Source: JAADHY01 sp964428935 (GTDB lineage Bacteria > Planctomycetota > Planctomycetia > Planctomycetales > Planctomycetaceae). Taken from it: a stretch of 15,849 nt of DNA. The DNA is taken from positions 1 to 15,849 of the forward strand of contig CAYSAG010000106.1 in assembly GCA_964428935.1 (NCBI GenBank). Direction: 5' to 3'. Below, piece after piece: positions 14,641-15,849 of the stretch (the stretch's first letter is position 1; the number at the start of each line of letters is the position of its first letter). The translations under genes and the position numbers were made by a program. Under the pieces are notes generated by a model. It saw only the letters and a program-made list of their open reading frames with translations. It was not told the origin of the DNA and ran no database searches.

Positions 14641-15743
14641 AACCACTCGTAAAGACGCCGCTCCGCTTCCGGCGGCACGGCGTGACCTTTGTGGTGGTTG
14701 AACAGCCCCAGTCGCGGCGTCCCACCGTAAAGCCGGTAGACGGGCAAGACGGCTTCAATGAACGGCCAGCTTCGGTCGCCGTCGGCCGAGTCGCCTCCAA
14801 TGAGCAGGAACGGCCTGGGAGCGACCAGGGCCAACAGCTCGTGGTGCTCGTGCTGGAAGCCCGGTCGCCGCACCGCCGGCCCCAAGTACCAAGGAGCGTC
14901 CCAGTTGGAGTAGGTGGTGCCAATGCCGCCTTCGCTGCTGACGGTCACTTTCACGCGCTCGTCGAAGGCCGCCAAGTAAAGCACCTCTTTGCCGCCCAAC
15001 GAGTGGCCGAGCGCTCCCAAACGTCGGGCGTCCACTTCGGGCAGGCTGGCCAGAATGTCGACAGCGACTTGCGCGTCGAACAGCATTTTCGCCATGCCTT
15101 TGTGCCCCGGGTGCCGCTTCTGAAAACGCTCCGTCTGTTCTTGGGCTGCAATGTGGTGGTTGTCCGGCCAAAGAAAGTTGCGTGGGCAGAACGTGACGCA
15201 GCCTCGCTGAGCCAGCTTCAGACCGAAGGCCTTTTCCGGCTTCCCCTCCACACCGGCCGGCTGACGAATGGAGTGGGCGACGGTGGAGTGGAACACGGCA
15301 ACGCCCGGCACCCGCCCGCGCCGCTCCGCCGGTTTGAGCAAGTACGCTTCGGTCCAAACTTCCGGCTCCACCTGGTACCGGACACGTTGACGGAGCACGT
15401 CCGGCCAGCCAGGCGTCTGGACCCGGTCCTCTTCCAACACCTCCAGTTCCGGCGGCGTGCGGCGTTCCACCGGCAGCGGCTCGAGGAACTCCAGCCACCA
15501 CTGTCGAAGCCGCCGACGCTGAGCTTCCCACTGCGCGAGCGACCGAATGGGCCGGCCCGCCGGGTCGCGCAGCAACGGACGCAGTCGCGGCAAGTCGGGC
15601 GGCAACTGTTTCGGCGGACGTTGCACTTCGGCCAGCCAAGGGACGTCGCGGCCGTCGGCCAACGCGTGCAGCCGCGTCGTGGCCAAGACTGCGGAACCGG
15701 CCACACGGGCCAAGAAGGAGCGTCGTCGAATTGCAGCGGGCAT
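14625..15743 (-). CDS. Tat-exported alpha/beta hydrolase, acetyl-xylan-esterase-like (372 aa)
   Basis: Predicted exported esterase or peptidase-like hydrolase; substrate unknown. The N-terminus has a twin-arginine motif (RRRSFL from R6), a hydrophobic stretch (AGSAVLA) and an A-L-A cleavage site at 27-29, so it should be folded in the cytoplasm and sent out by Tat. The fold signature is the nucleophile elbow LGHSLGG (S248), followed by GGDSADGD (likely acid D319 or D321) and KGHAVP (catalytic H354), all in the usual alpha/beta-hydrolase order. Such proteins are common in planctomycetes, often labelled acetylxylan esterase or dienelactone hydrolase family. ATG 15743 is chosen because the Tat motif follows at once; a GTG at 15800 would add 19 residues without a ribosome site. 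Neither start has a good Shine-Dalgarno. All eight Ile codons are ATT. No functional link to the converging chemosensory genes is evident. Confidence 0.88.
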   Translation of the reverse strand: MPAAIRRRSFLARVAGSAVLATTRLHALADGRDVPWLAEVQRPPKQLPPDLPRLRPLLRDPAGRPIRSLAQWEAQRRRLRQWWLEFLEPLPVERRTPPELEVLEEDRVQTPGWPDVLRQRVRYQVEPEVWTEAYLLKPAERRGRVPGVAVFHSTVAHSIRQPAGVEGKPEKAFGLKLAQRGCVTFCPRNFLWPDNHHIAAQEQTERFQKRHPGHKGMAKMLFDAQVAVDILASLPEVDARRLGALGHSLGGKEVLYLAAFDERVKVTVSSEGGIGTTYSNWDAPWYLGPAVRRPGFQHEHHELLALVAPRPFLLIGGDSADGDRSWPFIEAVLPVYRLYGGTPRLGLFNHHKGHAVPPEAERRLYEWFATYL

Positions 15744-15849
15744 GGTGAAGCGTCTGTGAGTGTCTCTGCCAGGTCCAAGCAGGAACGTCCGGCGCGTCAC
15801 GAAGGTCGGAAACGTCTGCGAAACCGAACGGCACTGTCGCGCGCCGCGG

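Overview
The window is GC-rich (about two thirds G+C by eye) and densely coding, and looks like a planctomycete chromosome. The clues are a very large Ser/Thr protein kinase fused to WD40 propellers behind a short N-terminal zinc ribbon, an unusual chemosensory cluster, and a Tat-exported alpha/beta hydrolase of the acetyl-xylan-esterase-like type. The phylum call is an inference from gene families; I cannot name the genus. No rRNA, tRNA, insertion sequence or CRISPR array is visible.

Layout. (1) 204-4316 (+): kinase, TPR segment, then two seven-bladed WD40 propellers. (2) 4317-4816: 500 bases without a gene, holding the best promoter candidate of the window (TTGACA / 18 bp / TATTCT). (3) 4817-14468 (+): seven co-oriented genes forming one signalling cluster: a 103-residue two-CW cysteine protein, a membrane methyl-accepting protein without a periplasmic sensor domain, a response regulator fused to a SpoIIE/PP2C phosphatase, a tandem CheW-CheW protein, a hybrid CheA-REC kinase, CheB, and CheR with four TPRs. 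cheA and cheB overlap by 4 bases. (4) 14625-15743 (-): a convergent, apparently unrelated secreted hydrolase.

How it may work. The gene content matches the 'alternative cellular function' (ACF) chemosensory class, best known from the Wsp system of Pseudomonas and Frz of Myxococcus: hybrid CheA, TPR-fused CheR, CheB, two CheW domains, and no CheY, CheZ, CheC or CheD. In Wsp the output is a REC-GGDEF diguanylate cyclase. Here the corresponding gene encodes REC plus a PP2C-type phosphatase with its metal-binding aspartates intact. The array is therefore predicted to drive serine/threonine dephosphorylation, possibly of an anti-sigma-factor antagonist (partner switching) or of targets of the kinase next door. 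The membrane receptor has almost no periplasmic part, so the stimulus may be sensed in the membrane or cytoplasm, and the two-CW protein encoded first is a candidate sensory partner. These links are inferences from gene order and domains.

A second, composition-level signal: isoleucine is written almost only as ATT in most genes (56 ATT against 3 ATC by my hand count over the kinase, cheW, cheA, cheB, cheR and hydrolase genes), although other C/T-ending codons strongly favour C. The receptor and phosphatase genes depart from this (about 20 ATT to 19 ATC). GATC occurs only twice in the window.
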